Assembly (NCBI GenBank): GCA_023418915.1
Contig: JAEZYU010000038.1
Coordinates: 124,001-188,000, forward strand
Origin: Bacillota bacterium
GTDB taxonomy: Bacteria; Bacillota; Clostridia; Acetivibrionales; DTU013
DNA length: 64,000 nt
Direction: 5' to 3'
The first letter of the stretch is position 1, and every line of letters begins with the position of its first letter. Position numbers and translations under genes: made by a program. Shown piece by piece: positions 1-8,788 of this stretch. The notes under the pieces are model-generated. The model was given only the letters and a program-made list of their open reading frames with translations. It was not told the origin of the DNA and ran no database searches.

Positions 1-522
1 ATAACCTTCTCTTGAAGAAGCATACGCTACAGGAAACTCAAGCTGGTCATCATCTGCGCCCAACTCTATAAATAGATCAAGCACTTCGTCTATAACTTCT
101 TCAGGTCTTGCTTCAGGTCTGTCTATCTTATTGACGACTACAATCGGCTTTAAGTTCAATTGCAGAGCTTTTCTCAACACAAATCTGGTCTGCGGCATCG
201 GTCCTTCGAATGCATCGACAAGCAGAAGGACCCCATCTACCATTTTGAGCACACGCTCTACTTCTCCCCCGAAATCCGCATGTCCCGGGGTGTCAACGAT
301 GTTTATTTTCATCCCCTTATATCTGACCGCTGTATTTTTTGCCAATATGGTGATGCCTCGCTCGCGTTCCAGATCATTGGAATCCATGATGCGTTCCTGC
401 ACCTGTTCGTTTTCTCTGAATATGCCGCTCTGACGGAGCATTCCATCCACCAGAGTTGTTTTGCCATGATCTACATGAGCAATAATTGCAATATTCCTAA
501 TGTCTTCTCTCTTGTCTGCCAC
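1..522 (-). CDS. typA: Ribosome-associated GTPase TypA/BipA (5' part, runs off the window)
   Basis: Translational GTPase of the BipA/TypA family, which acts on ribosomes in stress and low-temperature growth. The first 174 codons are present and the 3' part lies beyond base 1. G1 is AHVDHGKTT near residue 14, the switch region is RGITILAKN, G3 is DTPGHADFGGEV and G4 is NKID. LAKN after RGITI, rather than the LEF4 or EF-G sequence, is typical of TypA. The start is GTG at 522 with GGAAGGG nine bases upstream. No ATG gives a better fit. Confidence 0.95.
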   Translation of the reverse strand, partial: MADKREDIRNIAIIAHVDHGKTTLVDGMLRQSGIFRENEQVQERIMDSNDLERERGITILAKNTAVRYKGMKINIVDTPGHADFGGEVERVLKMVDGVLLLVDAFEGPMPQTRFVLRKALQLNLKPIVVVNKIDRPEARPEEVIDEVLDLFIELGADDDQLEFPVAYASSREGY

Positions 523-643
523 AGTTTTCGTCCCTTCCAGTCTTATATCTGAGCATTTTATTGACTCAGATTCTATTAAATTTGTTGCATTCATACTCAA
601 CTTTAGTATAATCTAGCCCGGCTTCCCGGATACAACAAGTTAA

Positions 644-672
644 ATTTTAAATTATACAATAAGCAATGTCAA
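644..672 (-). promoter_or_regulatory. Sigma-A-type promoter for typA
   Basis: On the minus strand a perfect TTGACA (667-672) is followed after 17 bases by TAAAAT (644-649), about 120 bases upstream of the typA start. The leader in between shows no recognised riboswitch. Confidence 0.55.
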
Positions 673-749
673 TAAAATCAAAATCCACACCGCTTTACAC
701 TTTCGCTGCGGGCACTTAATGACATAAAGCAGCGTCTGCTTTTCTTCGG

Positions 750-786
750 TTATAAAACACAAACAGGCAGCAAAAATGCTGCCCGT
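750..786 (-). terminator. Intrinsic terminator of the NRPS-kinase-regulator operon
   Basis: A 7-bp stem GGCAGCA/TGCTGCC (766-783) lies just past the response-regulator stop. On the minus strand it is followed by the T-rich run TGTTTGTGTTTT. Confidence 0.65.
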
Positions 787-819
787 CTAATAATATGCTT
801 ATTATGTATTATGTGTGTT

Positions 820-2328
820 CTATTCGAAGCTTGCCGCAGTTTCTAACAGCATATCGCTGTATCCTGTTCCATCGATAAGCTCCAGAAATACCGACACCAC
901 CTCTGAATCGAACTGTGTCCCGGCTCCATTGAGCAGCTGCTGCCTTGCCTCCTCCAGATTCAACTTCGACCTGTACAGCCTGTCAGACATCATAGCATCA
1001 AATGCATCAGCTACAGAAATTATTCTTGCCAGTAAAGGTATTTCCTCTCCCTTGAGCTTTTCCGGGTAACCAGTGCCATCGATCCTTTCATGGTGACACT
1101 TTACAACAGGTACAACATCCTTGAACATAGAGACAGCCGATAATATTCTGGCACCCTTCAGCGGATGCTTCTGGATTTCCTTGAGCTCCTTGTCGTTCAG
1201 CTTGTCGTTCTTTAGAAGTATATCGTCAGCTGTTCCAATCTTGCCTATGTCATGGAAAATACCACTTATCCTAAGTGTCTCGAGGTCCTCAGGAGACATG
1301 TTCAATGCCTTCCCTATCCTCCTTGAATAATAGGCTACACGGTCTGAATGGCCTCTGGTGTATATATCCTTGGCATCGACTGCCTGCCTCAGAGCCTCGA
1401 TAGTATCCATATACCTCAGCTTCAACTGATCATACGTCTTGTTCAGTTCATCATTCTTCATATTTACCAAAGAATGCAAAAATGCATTATTAATAGATGA
1501 GGCAGCCTGACTTGTGTATATCTCCAGCAGCTTGACACCCTCTTCGGTATTTCTGCCCTCTACATATATCACACCTATCGTCTGATTCATTTCATTATTC
1601 AGCGGAAGTATAACACCATCATCAAGATCGACCTTCTGCTTCGATATTCTGGCGTATCCTATATGCTCCATAAGGGTAGGGCTGAGCATCTCCATGAAAT
1701 GATTTATCTCAGCCTTGAATTTCCCTATACCCTTGAATATGCTTTTATTGCCCTCGGCTATATCGGTGGTGTCATCGACGAGTATAAATGCGTTTTCACT
1801 GTCCACAAGAGGCATCAGCTCCAGCAGTATATCTTCGAGGATCATATCGATCGGCTGCAGTGAATAAATTTTAGGAACTGCCTGCAATATTTCATTTAGA
1901 CCGTCTCTGAATTTTTTTATCGTTCTCATCTGTGAGATCGATTTTATGCCGGATTCAACCAGAAGCAGAAGCTGATCAAAACGGTCGCTCTTTTCGCAGT
2001 AGCCTTGTATATCAAAGGCTTTTATGGTTTCCATCGGAGGTGCAAGATCCTTATGCCCGGTAAGGAGCAGTATGTAAATCTCCTTGTTGAATTCTCTGAT
2101 CCTCTGTACCACCTTATCCCCATGTATTGGATACATCAGGTAGTCGAGTATTATCAGGTCAAAATGTTCCTTTCTGACCCTTTCTATTGCCTCAAGCGGA
2201 TCAACAATTCCCGTGAAATCATAGCCGCTTCGCTTCAAAACAACCGATAGTGAATCAATGATGCCGATTTCGTCATCTACAACGAGTATTCTATAATTGA
2301 GTGAATTCGCCGGTGCCTTTTTTCTCAT
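820..2328 (-). CDS. Response regulator with HD-GYP output domain (REC, GAF-like, HD-GYP)
   Basis: Probable two-component response regulator and cyclic-di-GMP phosphodiesterase of 502 residues. An N-terminal receiver domain (about 13-130) has the acidic pair DDE and phospho-acceptor D62 (LIILDYLM). A GAF-like linker (about 150-290) leads to an HD-GYP domain (about 310-485) with H359-D360 (FHDIGKIG), HHERIDGTGYP at 412-422 and the ADAFDAMMSDR segment. The catalytic residues appear intact, so hydrolysis of c-di-GMP is expected. Its ATG directly abuts the stop of the upstream histidine kinase and the SD GAGGCGGG lies inside that gene, so the two should be translationally coupled and act as a cognate pair. 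It is the last gene of the operon headed by the NRPS. Confidence 0.92.
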   Translation of the reverse strand: MRKKAPANSLNYRILVVDDEIGIIDSLSVVLKRSGYDFTGIVDPLEAIERVRKEHFDLIILDYLMYPIHGDKVVQRIREFNKEIYILLLTGHKDLAPPMETIKAFDIQGYCEKSDRFDQLLLLVESGIKSISQMRTIKKFRDGLNEILQAVPKIYSLQPIDMILEDILLELMPLVDSENAFILVDDTTDIAEGNKSIFKGIGKFKAEINHFMEMLSPTLMEHIGYARISKQKVDLDDGVILPLNNEMNQTIGVIYVEGRNTEEGVKLLEIYTSQAASSINNAFLHSLVNMKNDELNKTYDQLKLRYMDTIEALRQAVDAKDIYTRGHSDRVAYYSRRIGKALNMSPEDLETLRISGIFHDIGKIGTADDILLKNDKLNDKELKEIQKHPLKGARILSAVSMFKDVVPVVKCHHERIDGTGYPEKLKGEEIPLLARIISVADAFDAMMSDRLYRSKLNLEEARQQLLNGAGTQFDSEVVSVFLELIDGTGYSDMLLETAASFE

Positions 2329-4341
2329 TTATCCCGCCTCCTCATTTCCGTATGTTATACACGGTATGGATATGAAGAAAGTCGTACCACACCCTTCCTT
2401 CGTCGTAAATGACATATTACCGCCGAATCTCCCCTTTATGGTGGAATATGACATGTACAGTCCCAGTCCGGTACCGTTTTTGCCCTTTGTAGTTATCATT
2501 TCCTTGAACAATCTGTCTGCAACATTTCTGGGGATACCTTTCCCATAGTCCTTGAAGATGAATTCCACATTATCCCCGCTTCGTAGTATTTCAAGATCGA
2601 TCGTTCCATTTTCGCCATCATATGCCTGCATAGCATTAATGATTATATTATCGAACACCTGAACCAAATTGTTAACTTCACCTTTTATTTCAGTTTTCAT
2701 GTCGATTTGCGAATTAACATTCAACACGCAATGGTATCTCTTTAGTTCATGTTTGAGCAATAATTCGACCCTCTTGACTACCTCATCGACGGTAAACTTG
2801 ACAGTGCTCGATGTTGTCATCTGTACGGCCTGCCCTTTCACAGCCGATATGACATCAGACATATACGCACAGTAAGGCTTCATCTTATCAAGCCATGTAA
2901 GCATTTCCTTTGCGATCTCTTCATGATCTTGATTTGTGATGCTCCTGTCTCCAATTGAATCCCTGTACTCATATGCCAGATCCTTTACTGCTTCTATAGC
3001 GCCTGAAATCGACATTATTGGCGTTTTCAAGTTGTGGGCGATCCCTCCTATAAGCTGACCCAGTGATGCAAGCCTCTCTTGCTCAACAAGTATGGCCTGC
3101 TGCTCTTTTATGGATTCGATATTCTCCTTGGCCAGATCAAGGATTTTGTTAAAAGCAACGATCAAGTCACCAATTTCATCATTAGATGTTACTGGTAATT
3201 TCTGATCCAGATTAACATTTTCACCATGAACTACATCGCTTAAATTTATTGCTACTCTTGAAATATCATCAGCTAATGATTTAGAAAGGTAGCGTAATAC
3301 AAATGCATATAAAATAATAATGAACAAAAAGCTAACACCTAATAATTCAATAGTACTGGGAGAAGTTACATCATATTTTATTCCGACTATCCAATCTCCA
3401 TCGCTTGCATGAACAACAATAGCAGCTGCTTGAGAATCGACTCCATAATAATCATAAACATGACCATTTGTTTTATCTAGAGCTATGTCCTTTAGGTAAT
3501 TTAGAAAAAAACTACTGTTTGAAATCATTTCCGGTTCTGTAGCACCTGTAGGACTAATTAAGAAAGGTTGATCTTCATTTCGATGTATTGTACCTAAAAT
3601 TGCGTTTATTTCTTCTTTCCCCAAATTGCTTCGACCGTCAAATTTTTCAACTAATTGAGAAAAATAGTAATCATATAATATATTACCTTTTTCTGTAACA
3701 AGTCTTGAATAACTGACCAATGACGTGAACAAAATTGCAACAAGAAATGCCGGTAAAATTTGCAGATACATTTTGTTTCTAAGCCCGATTTTTCTACCAT
3801 AAATTCTATGTGTATATTCTATTTTATACAGTATCCTTCCCATGATTCTGCTTGAAAATATATGCGTTGATAATGCAATTATTGTACTAAATGTAGAAAC
3901 AATGCTGCCGATTTTGTATGCCAATATGAGATTTGTCCCAATTAATATTAGTATTAGCGAGGGTAAAAGTGCTGGTATTAGAATGAGTACTATATAAAGT
4001 GAATAAGGGAATGTATGACACCTTATCCTGACCTTCTCAATCTCGACTTTATTATCATTTTTTAGATATTCTTCAATTTTATCAAGTTTTCTTAAACTGA
4101 GTAAAATAAAAATATCACTAAAGGATAATATTATAGCTACAATGAAAATGAACTGATAAGTATAATGTATTCCTGCCACTTTTGTTTGAAATTCATTATT
4201 AATAGAGTATGGAGGATAGTTCAATACTGCTGGTAAAAGGTAGTAGAAGACAATAGCAATAATTATAGTTACAATATTATGAACTATGATCATCTGAGTA
4301 CTAGCTCTAAACTTCAATTTAGTAAACTGAAAATTAAACAT
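2329..4341 (-). CDS. Multi-span membrane sensor histidine kinase of the NRPS operon
   Basis: Sensor kinase of 670 residues. Four N-terminal membrane segments (about 17-40, 60-82, 113-141, 145-163) precede a fifth near 193-211. An extracytoplasmic region follows (about 212-328, ending in a Cache-like DGDWIVGIKYD), then a sixth segment (about 331-350). A HAMP region (about 351-405) and short coiled coil lead to a HisKA box with H436 (GGIAHNLKTP). The HATPase domain has an N box (NIIINAMQA, 565-573), G1 (DYGKGI) and G2 (NGTGLGLYM). The ATG directly follows the NRPS stop. DNA for residues 1 to about 360 is strikingly AT-rich, as in the NRPS, whereas the kinase core has ordinary composition. The ligand is unknown; the NRPS product is the obvious candidate, by inference only. 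Confidence 0.9.
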   Translation of the reverse strand: MFNFQFTKLKFRASTQMIIVHNIVTIIIAIVFYYLLPAVLNYPPYSINNEFQTKVAGIHYTYQFIFIVAIILSFSDIFILLSLRKLDKIEEYLKNDNKVEIEKVRIRCHTFPYSLYIVLILIPALLPSLILILIGTNLILAYKIGSIVSTFSTIIALSTHIFSSRIMGRILYKIEYTHRIYGRKIGLRNKMYLQILPAFLVAILFTSLVSYSRLVTEKGNILYDYYFSQLVEKFDGRSNLGKEEINAILGTIHRNEDQPFLISPTGATEPEMISNSSFFLNYLKDIALDKTNGHVYDYYGVDSQAAAIVVHASDGDWIVGIKYDVTSPSTIELLGVSFLFIIILYAFVLRYLSKSLADDISRVAINLSDVVHGENVNLDQKLPVTSNDEIGDLIVAFNKILDLAKENIESIKEQQAILVEQERLASLGQLIGGIAHNLKTPIMSISGAIEAVKDLAYEYRDSIGDRSITNQDHEEIAKEMLTWLDKMKPYCAYMSDVISAVKGQAVQMTTSSTVKFTVDEVVKRVELLLKHELKRYHCVLNVNSQIDMKTEIKGEVNNLVQVFDNIIINAMQAYDGENGTIDLEILRSGDNVEFIFKDYGKGIPRNVADRLFKEMITTKGKNGTGLGLYMSYSTIKGRFGGNMSFTTKEGCGTTFFISIPCITYGNEEAG

Positions 4342-7300
4342 TCAATTGTATCCTTTTTGATCATTATTATCTTCTGTAATATCACCAAATATTTTATTAA
4401 TGTAGTTCTCATCACATACAGGCCATCTAAATCCTACCTTATATAAAAGCTCTAACGTTTTATCTGCATTAATTTTTACTGTGTTTCTTATAGACATATT
4501 ATCATTCATCTCATTAATAAAACTATAAAGCAGATTCACATTTATATTTTTCTCATAAAGTTTCTTTATGTTCTCAGTATATTCATTCAAATCTACTACT
4601 TCAATTGGTTTTCCGATATTATTTAGTAATTGTATCAAATGAGAAACCCTTAATGTATTTGTATTGTATAGATGATATATGTCTGCTCTATCACTGTAAT
4701 TAATCATAATTTTTTGAATTGCACTGCAGCAAAAATCAACAGGAGTCAGGTCAACTTTAATATTCATAATTTCTTTAGGTATTGATCTGTACTTAATAAT
4801 ACTATTGATTCTGTTATTAAATAGATTCTCATGACTGTTTTCCTGAAAAACACCGTCCGAATATCTTCCAGTAAGATTTCCTATCCTGAAAATATTAGCA
4901 TTCAAATTATTTGACAATACTCTATTCACAATTATTTGTTCAGCCAAAAACTTAGTTTTAATGTATATTTTATCCTCAATTCGTTGACCTACATATATGT
5001 CGCTTTCAAAGAATTCCTTACCTATATTATCACTATCATCATACTGGCCTGCAATACTGGTAGTAGAAATATGATTAAGTTGAATTCCAAACTGTTCGGC
5101 GAAGTCAGCGATTTGTTCAGTACCAAATACATTTGTTTTCTCAAATAACCGAGTATCTCCATAATGCTTTACTAAGGCACCAGAATGTATGATACTCTTT
5201 AGCTTTCTTCCAAGATTTTTATAGTCGTTATCAGAAAGTCCAAGATTATTTAATGTAAAGTCACCATTAACTACATGTATCCTTTTGTTAATCAGTTTTC
5301 TATAATCGCAAGTAAAATAGTAGTCTAGTTTCGACATCAATTTATGTAGTGCTTTTTCATGTCCATTTTCTCTTACAAGACAATATACATTGACAGATGA
5401 ATTGGAAATTATCTCGTTAAGCAGATGAGCTCCCAAAAACCCCGTACACCCGGTTAACAAAATGTTTCCTTCACTAGAGTTATTATTACTAAAGAGAACT
5501 GGAGAAAACGTTCTAATTTTTGCATAACCTTCATGCTTGGCTCCTGAAAACTCTATTTTATTCGAAACCTTGTGTGACAACAATTGTATGTTGGGATACT
5601 CATAGAAATCTTGTGTACTAATCTTCCAATTGTACTTTAGTATTTTGGCTTGTATCCTTATTATATCCAACGAATCTATGCCAAGATCATTGAAGTTATC
5701 ATAAACTCCTACTTTATTAAGCCCTGATACATCCTGTATTGCATTTGCAATAATTCTTTCTATTTCATTTGATGGCTCTGTATATTCAATATGCTGCAAT
5801 TTATTCTGAGGTTTAGGTAATCTACGTTTGTCCACTTTCCCATTTTGCGTCAATGGTATTTTATCCAAAATGATAAAGTGAGTTGGTATCATGTATGCAG
5901 GTAGCCTTCGTGCTAGATAAATTCTAAGATCATTCTCACTGATATTGCTGCTTAGTATAACATAAGCGCATAGATACTTTTTTCTATCCTTATCATCAAA
6001 TACCATTACAACTGCCGAACTTACTTCCTCATGACTTAACAATTGTGTTTCAATCTCTCCTAGTTCCACTCTGTATCCCTTAATCTTTACTTGGTCATCT
6101 ATCCTACCAAGACATTCGATGTCTCCCTGTGGGAACCATCGAGCAAGATCTCCTGATTTATACATTTTTTGATTTTCAATAAAAGGATTTGTAATAAATT
6201 TCTTTGATGTTAGGTCGGGATTGTTAAGATACCCTGCACAAACTCCATCCCCACCTATACACAGTTCGCCAGGTGCCCCTATAGGCACAGGATTCAAGTG
6301 TTTATCTAAAATGTAGATGCTTACATTATCAGCGGGTTTCCCTATAGGTACAGATACTCTGCTATCACTTTCATAATTAAACTTATATATCATACAACCT
6401 ACAACTGTTTCTGTTGGTCCATATTCATTATATATTTCCACATTACCACAAAAACTACTATATACCTGTCTTGCTAATTCCGTTTTGAGGTCTTCCCCTC
6501 CTACTATTAGTCTTTTTATTCTTGAATTTGAGTTATCAATATCTTTGACTAAGCTCAAGTGTGCAGGAGTTAGTTTAACAATATCAACATTGTTTTCTGT
6601 AAAAACTCTGATAATTGGAGGCTCAAGAGCATTATCATCACTGTATATTATTATCGTATTTCCTGATATCAATGGTGTGAATATTGAGGTAATTGTCAAA
6701 TCAAATGAAAGCGAGGAATGTAGAGGAAATGTAATATTGTCACCCTTAAGGTAAACCTTATTAGCCCAATAGATATAGTTGACAAGTCCTTTGTTTGTTA
6801 TCATTGCTCCTTTTGGTTTGCCAGTAGAACCTGATGTATAAATAATGTACGCATTACTGTCTTTGTATGGATATATTCTGGGATTATTGTTTTTTAGTGA
6901 TATACAATTTGATACATTTATCCAGTTGCATTTATATTCAATTTTATTAATGATACTTACATCTTCATATAGTATTACTTTAGGTTGTGAATCATTTAAC
7001 ATATATATTATTCTGTCATGTGGATATGCTGTATCAATCGGTAAAAACACTGCTCCACACTTTAAAATTGCATATATCGAAACCAAAGCATGTAAATTGC
7101 GCGGAATCATTACCGCAATGATATCTCCTTTGTTAACGCCTGACTCAATAAGAGTCCACGCAATTTCATTCACCCTTCTGTTAAACTTTTCATAAGTCAG
7201 CGAGATATTATTAAATCTAACTGCACAATTATGCGGTGCTTTTTCTACCTGTTCTTCAAATAAACGAATGATATTTTTATCCTTAGGGTAATCGGATGCA

Positions 7301-8649
7301 GTGTTGTTAAAATCAAACAATATTTTGTTCTTTTCCTTTTCTGAAACCATATCGAGTTTTGCGACCGTCTTGCATGGGTTATCTAATGCATGCCAAAGAA
7401 TTCGTATTATATGATCGTGAATAAAATCTATTTCTTTGGCATAAAAAACATCAACAAGATAATCATAATCAATAGCAATTGTCCCATCATTTTCTCGATC
7501 ATTGATATGTATATTGAGTGATTGCTTTTGATGTCCACAGAAATGCCATCTCCCCTCGCTATAGACTTCCTCTTCTTTGGTGATTTTAGCATTCTGATAT
7601 GATAATGTAATATCATATAAGTCATTAATTCCCGAATATTTCTCACGTACTTCATTAACAATTAAATCATATGAATATTTGTGATGTTTTAGTGCCTTCA
7701 TCCATTCTTTTGTTGCACTATCTAAAAAATCAGCAAAATTCATATCTGTGTTTACAGAAATTCTGATTGGCAATGTATTAATAAACATTCCTATCATTTT
7801 CTTGTGAGTAATATTTGATCTATTAAGTACCGGAACACCAATAATAATATCTTCCTTATCAGATACTCTGTTTATATAAATGGATAAAGCAGTAAAAAAC
7901 AATAAAAAAATAGATGTTCTATTCTCGCTGCAGAATTCCATTATCTTTTTACTAAGTCTAGCTGGTAACACGAAAGATTTTCTTTTTGATTTTGTATTAT
8001 GTGAATTTGTCTTGCGAATTTTAAGTGTTGTAATCTCAGGATAGCTGCTATAAATCTCATTCCAAAATAGTCGATCCTTTTTTATTTTTTCTGACTTGAT
8101 GTATCTATCTTCATCCTCAATAAATCCCGAATATGATGGTGTTGCATCAAATTTCTCATATTTTTCTGAACAAAGATCAAAATATATTTTACATATATCA
8201 TTTGATAGATGTACAATTGACCAACCATCACAAATAAGATGATGAAGCTTTATATATACACCCGCATCAGTTTCACTTAACTTAAATATGCAGAACTCAT
8301 ATAGATCGCTATCAATAAGCTGAAATGGTAATTGCGTTCTGTTAGTATCCCACTTATACAGTGCTTCCTTGCCAGAAGAAGAAAAATCATAAACTTCTAT
8401 TTTTGGGGGTACGAGTTTAGAATAGTATTGCTTTGGTTCTCCATTGATTTCAGCAAAATGAAGTCTGAAGGTATCTGTATTTTCCACATATATCTCAATA
8501 GCTTTTTTCAGTAGGGAATAATCAATATTACCTTTCAATTTAAGTGTACCTGCAATATTGCCAATACTGGTACCTGGGTACAATTTTTCAGTGTACCATA
8601 TGCCTAATTGCGGATGTGTCAATGGATAGTACTTGACGTTCTCCTTCAA
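4342..8649 (-). CDS. Single-module NRPS with terminal reductase (C-A-T-R)
   Basis: Non-ribosomal peptide synthetase of about 1435 residues with four domains. The condensation domain (1-440) has the active site HHLICDG near 137. The adenylation domain (about 465-960) has TSGSTGKPKG near 607, NEYGPTE near 742, SGDLARW and NGKVDKR. The thiolation domain has LGIDSL near 990, the phosphopantetheine serine. The NAD(P)-dependent thioester reductase (about 1065-1430) has TGCTGFLG and a YIKTK Tyr/Lys pair near 1232. Starting with a C domain and ending with R, it should N-acylate one amino acid and release it as an aldehyde or alcohol. The binding-pocket code I read is D-L-T-K-I-G-E-V-G-K, close to asparagine codes. 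The TTG at 8649 is preferred over the GTG at 8658 because GAGGTG lies six bases before it. No phosphopantetheinyl transferase occurs in the window. Confidence 0.93.
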   Translation of the reverse strand: MKENVKYYPLTHPQLGIWYTEKLYPGTSIGNIAGTLKLKGNIDYSLLKKAIEIYVENTDTFRLHFAEINGEPKQYYSKLVPPKIEVYDFSSSGKEALYKWDTNRTQLPFQLIDSDLYEFCIFKLSETDAGVYIKLHHLICDGWSIVHLSNDICKIYFDLCSEKYEKFDATPSYSGFIEDEDRYIKSEKIKKDRLFWNEIYSSYPEITTLKIRKTNSHNTKSKRKSFVLPARLSKKIMEFCSENRTSIFLLFFTALSIYINRVSDKEDIIIGVPVLNRSNITHKKMIGMFINTLPIRISVNTDMNFADFLDSATKEWMKALKHHKYSYDLIVNEVREKYSGINDLYDITLSYQNAKITKEEEVYSEGRWHFCGHQKQSLNIHINDRENDGTIAIDYDYLVDVFYAKEIDFIHDHIIRILWHALDNPCKTVAKLDMVSEKEKNKILFDFNNTASDYPKDKNIIRLFEEQVEKAPHNCAVRFNNISLTYEKFNRRVNEIAWTLIESGVNKGDIIAVMIPRNLHALVSIYAILKCGAVFLPIDTAYPHDRIIYMLNDSQPKVILYEDVSIINKIEYKCNWINVSNCISLKNNNPRIYPYKDSNAYIIYTSGSTGKPKGAMITNKGLVNYIYWANKVYLKGDNITFPLHSSLSFDLTITSIFTPLISGNTIIIYSDDNALEPPIIRVFTENNVDIVKLTPAHLSLVKDIDNSNSRIKRLIVGGEDLKTELARQVYSSFCGNVEIYNEYGPTETVVGCMIYKFNYESDSRVSVPIGKPADNVSIYILDKHLNPVPIGAPGELCIGGDGVCAGYLNNPDLTSKKFITNPFIENQKMYKSGDLARWFPQGDIECLGRIDDQVKIKGYRVELGEIETQLLSHEEVSSAVVMVFDDKDRKKYLCAYVILSSNISENDLRIYLARRLPAYMIPTHFIILDKIPLTQNGKVDKRRLPKPQNKLQHIEYTEPSNEIERIIANAIQDVSGLNKVGVYDNFNDLGIDSLDIIRIQAKILKYNWKISTQDFYEYPNIQLLSHKVSNKIEFSGAKHEGYAKIRTFSPVLFSNNNSSEGNILLTGCTGFLGAHLLNEIISNSSVNVYCLVRENGHEKALHKLMSKLDYYFTCDYRKLINKRIHVVNGDFTLNNLGLSDNDYKNLGRKLKSIIHSGALVKHYGDTRLFEKTNVFGTEQIADFAEQFGIQLNHISTTSIAGQYDDSDNIGKEFFESDIYVGQRIEDKIYIKTKFLAEQIIVNRVLSNNLNANIFRIGNLTGRYSDGVFQENSHENLFNNRINSIIKYRSIPKEIMNIKVDLTPVDFCCSAIQKIMINYSDRADIYHLYNTNTLRVSHLIQLLNNIGKPIEVVDLNEYTENIKKLYEKNINVNLLYSFINEMNDNMSIRNTVKINADKTLELLYKVGFRWPVCDENYINKIFGDITEDNNDQKGYN

Positions 8650-8713
8650 GGTTAGCACCTCGTTATCATTAGTTTAGTGTGGTAGATAGTGACATAAATA
8701 TCCTATTATTAGC

Positions 8714-8742
8714 ATTATATTGTTTTTCCCGACTGAATACAA
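8714..8742 (-). promoter_or_regulatory. Promoter of the NRPS operon
   Basis: Minus-strand TTGTAT (8737-8742), a 17-base spacer and a perfect TATAAT (8714-8719), about 65 bases before the synthetase start. The weak -35 and strong -10 would suit an activated or repressed promoter. Confidence 0.6.
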
Positions 8743-8745
8743 GAG

Positions 8746-8762
8746 AAAATTTGTGAAATTTT
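8746..8762. promoter_or_regulatory. AT-rich palindrome beside the NRPS promoter, possible operator
   Basis: AAAATTT-GTG-AAATTTT is a perfect 7-bp inverted repeat ending four bases upstream of the -35 box. It lies between the mutS2 stop and the NRPS promoter. It could bind a regulator or be an incidental AT-rich fold. Confidence 0.35.
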
Positions 8763-8788
8763 GCTAAAAAGCCGTGAAGATATTGATA

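Noticed and set aside
8668..8692. TAG triplets that could be a TRAP binding site near the NRPS start
   Set aside because: Only four triplets, with irregular spacing, and on the strand opposite to the transcript.
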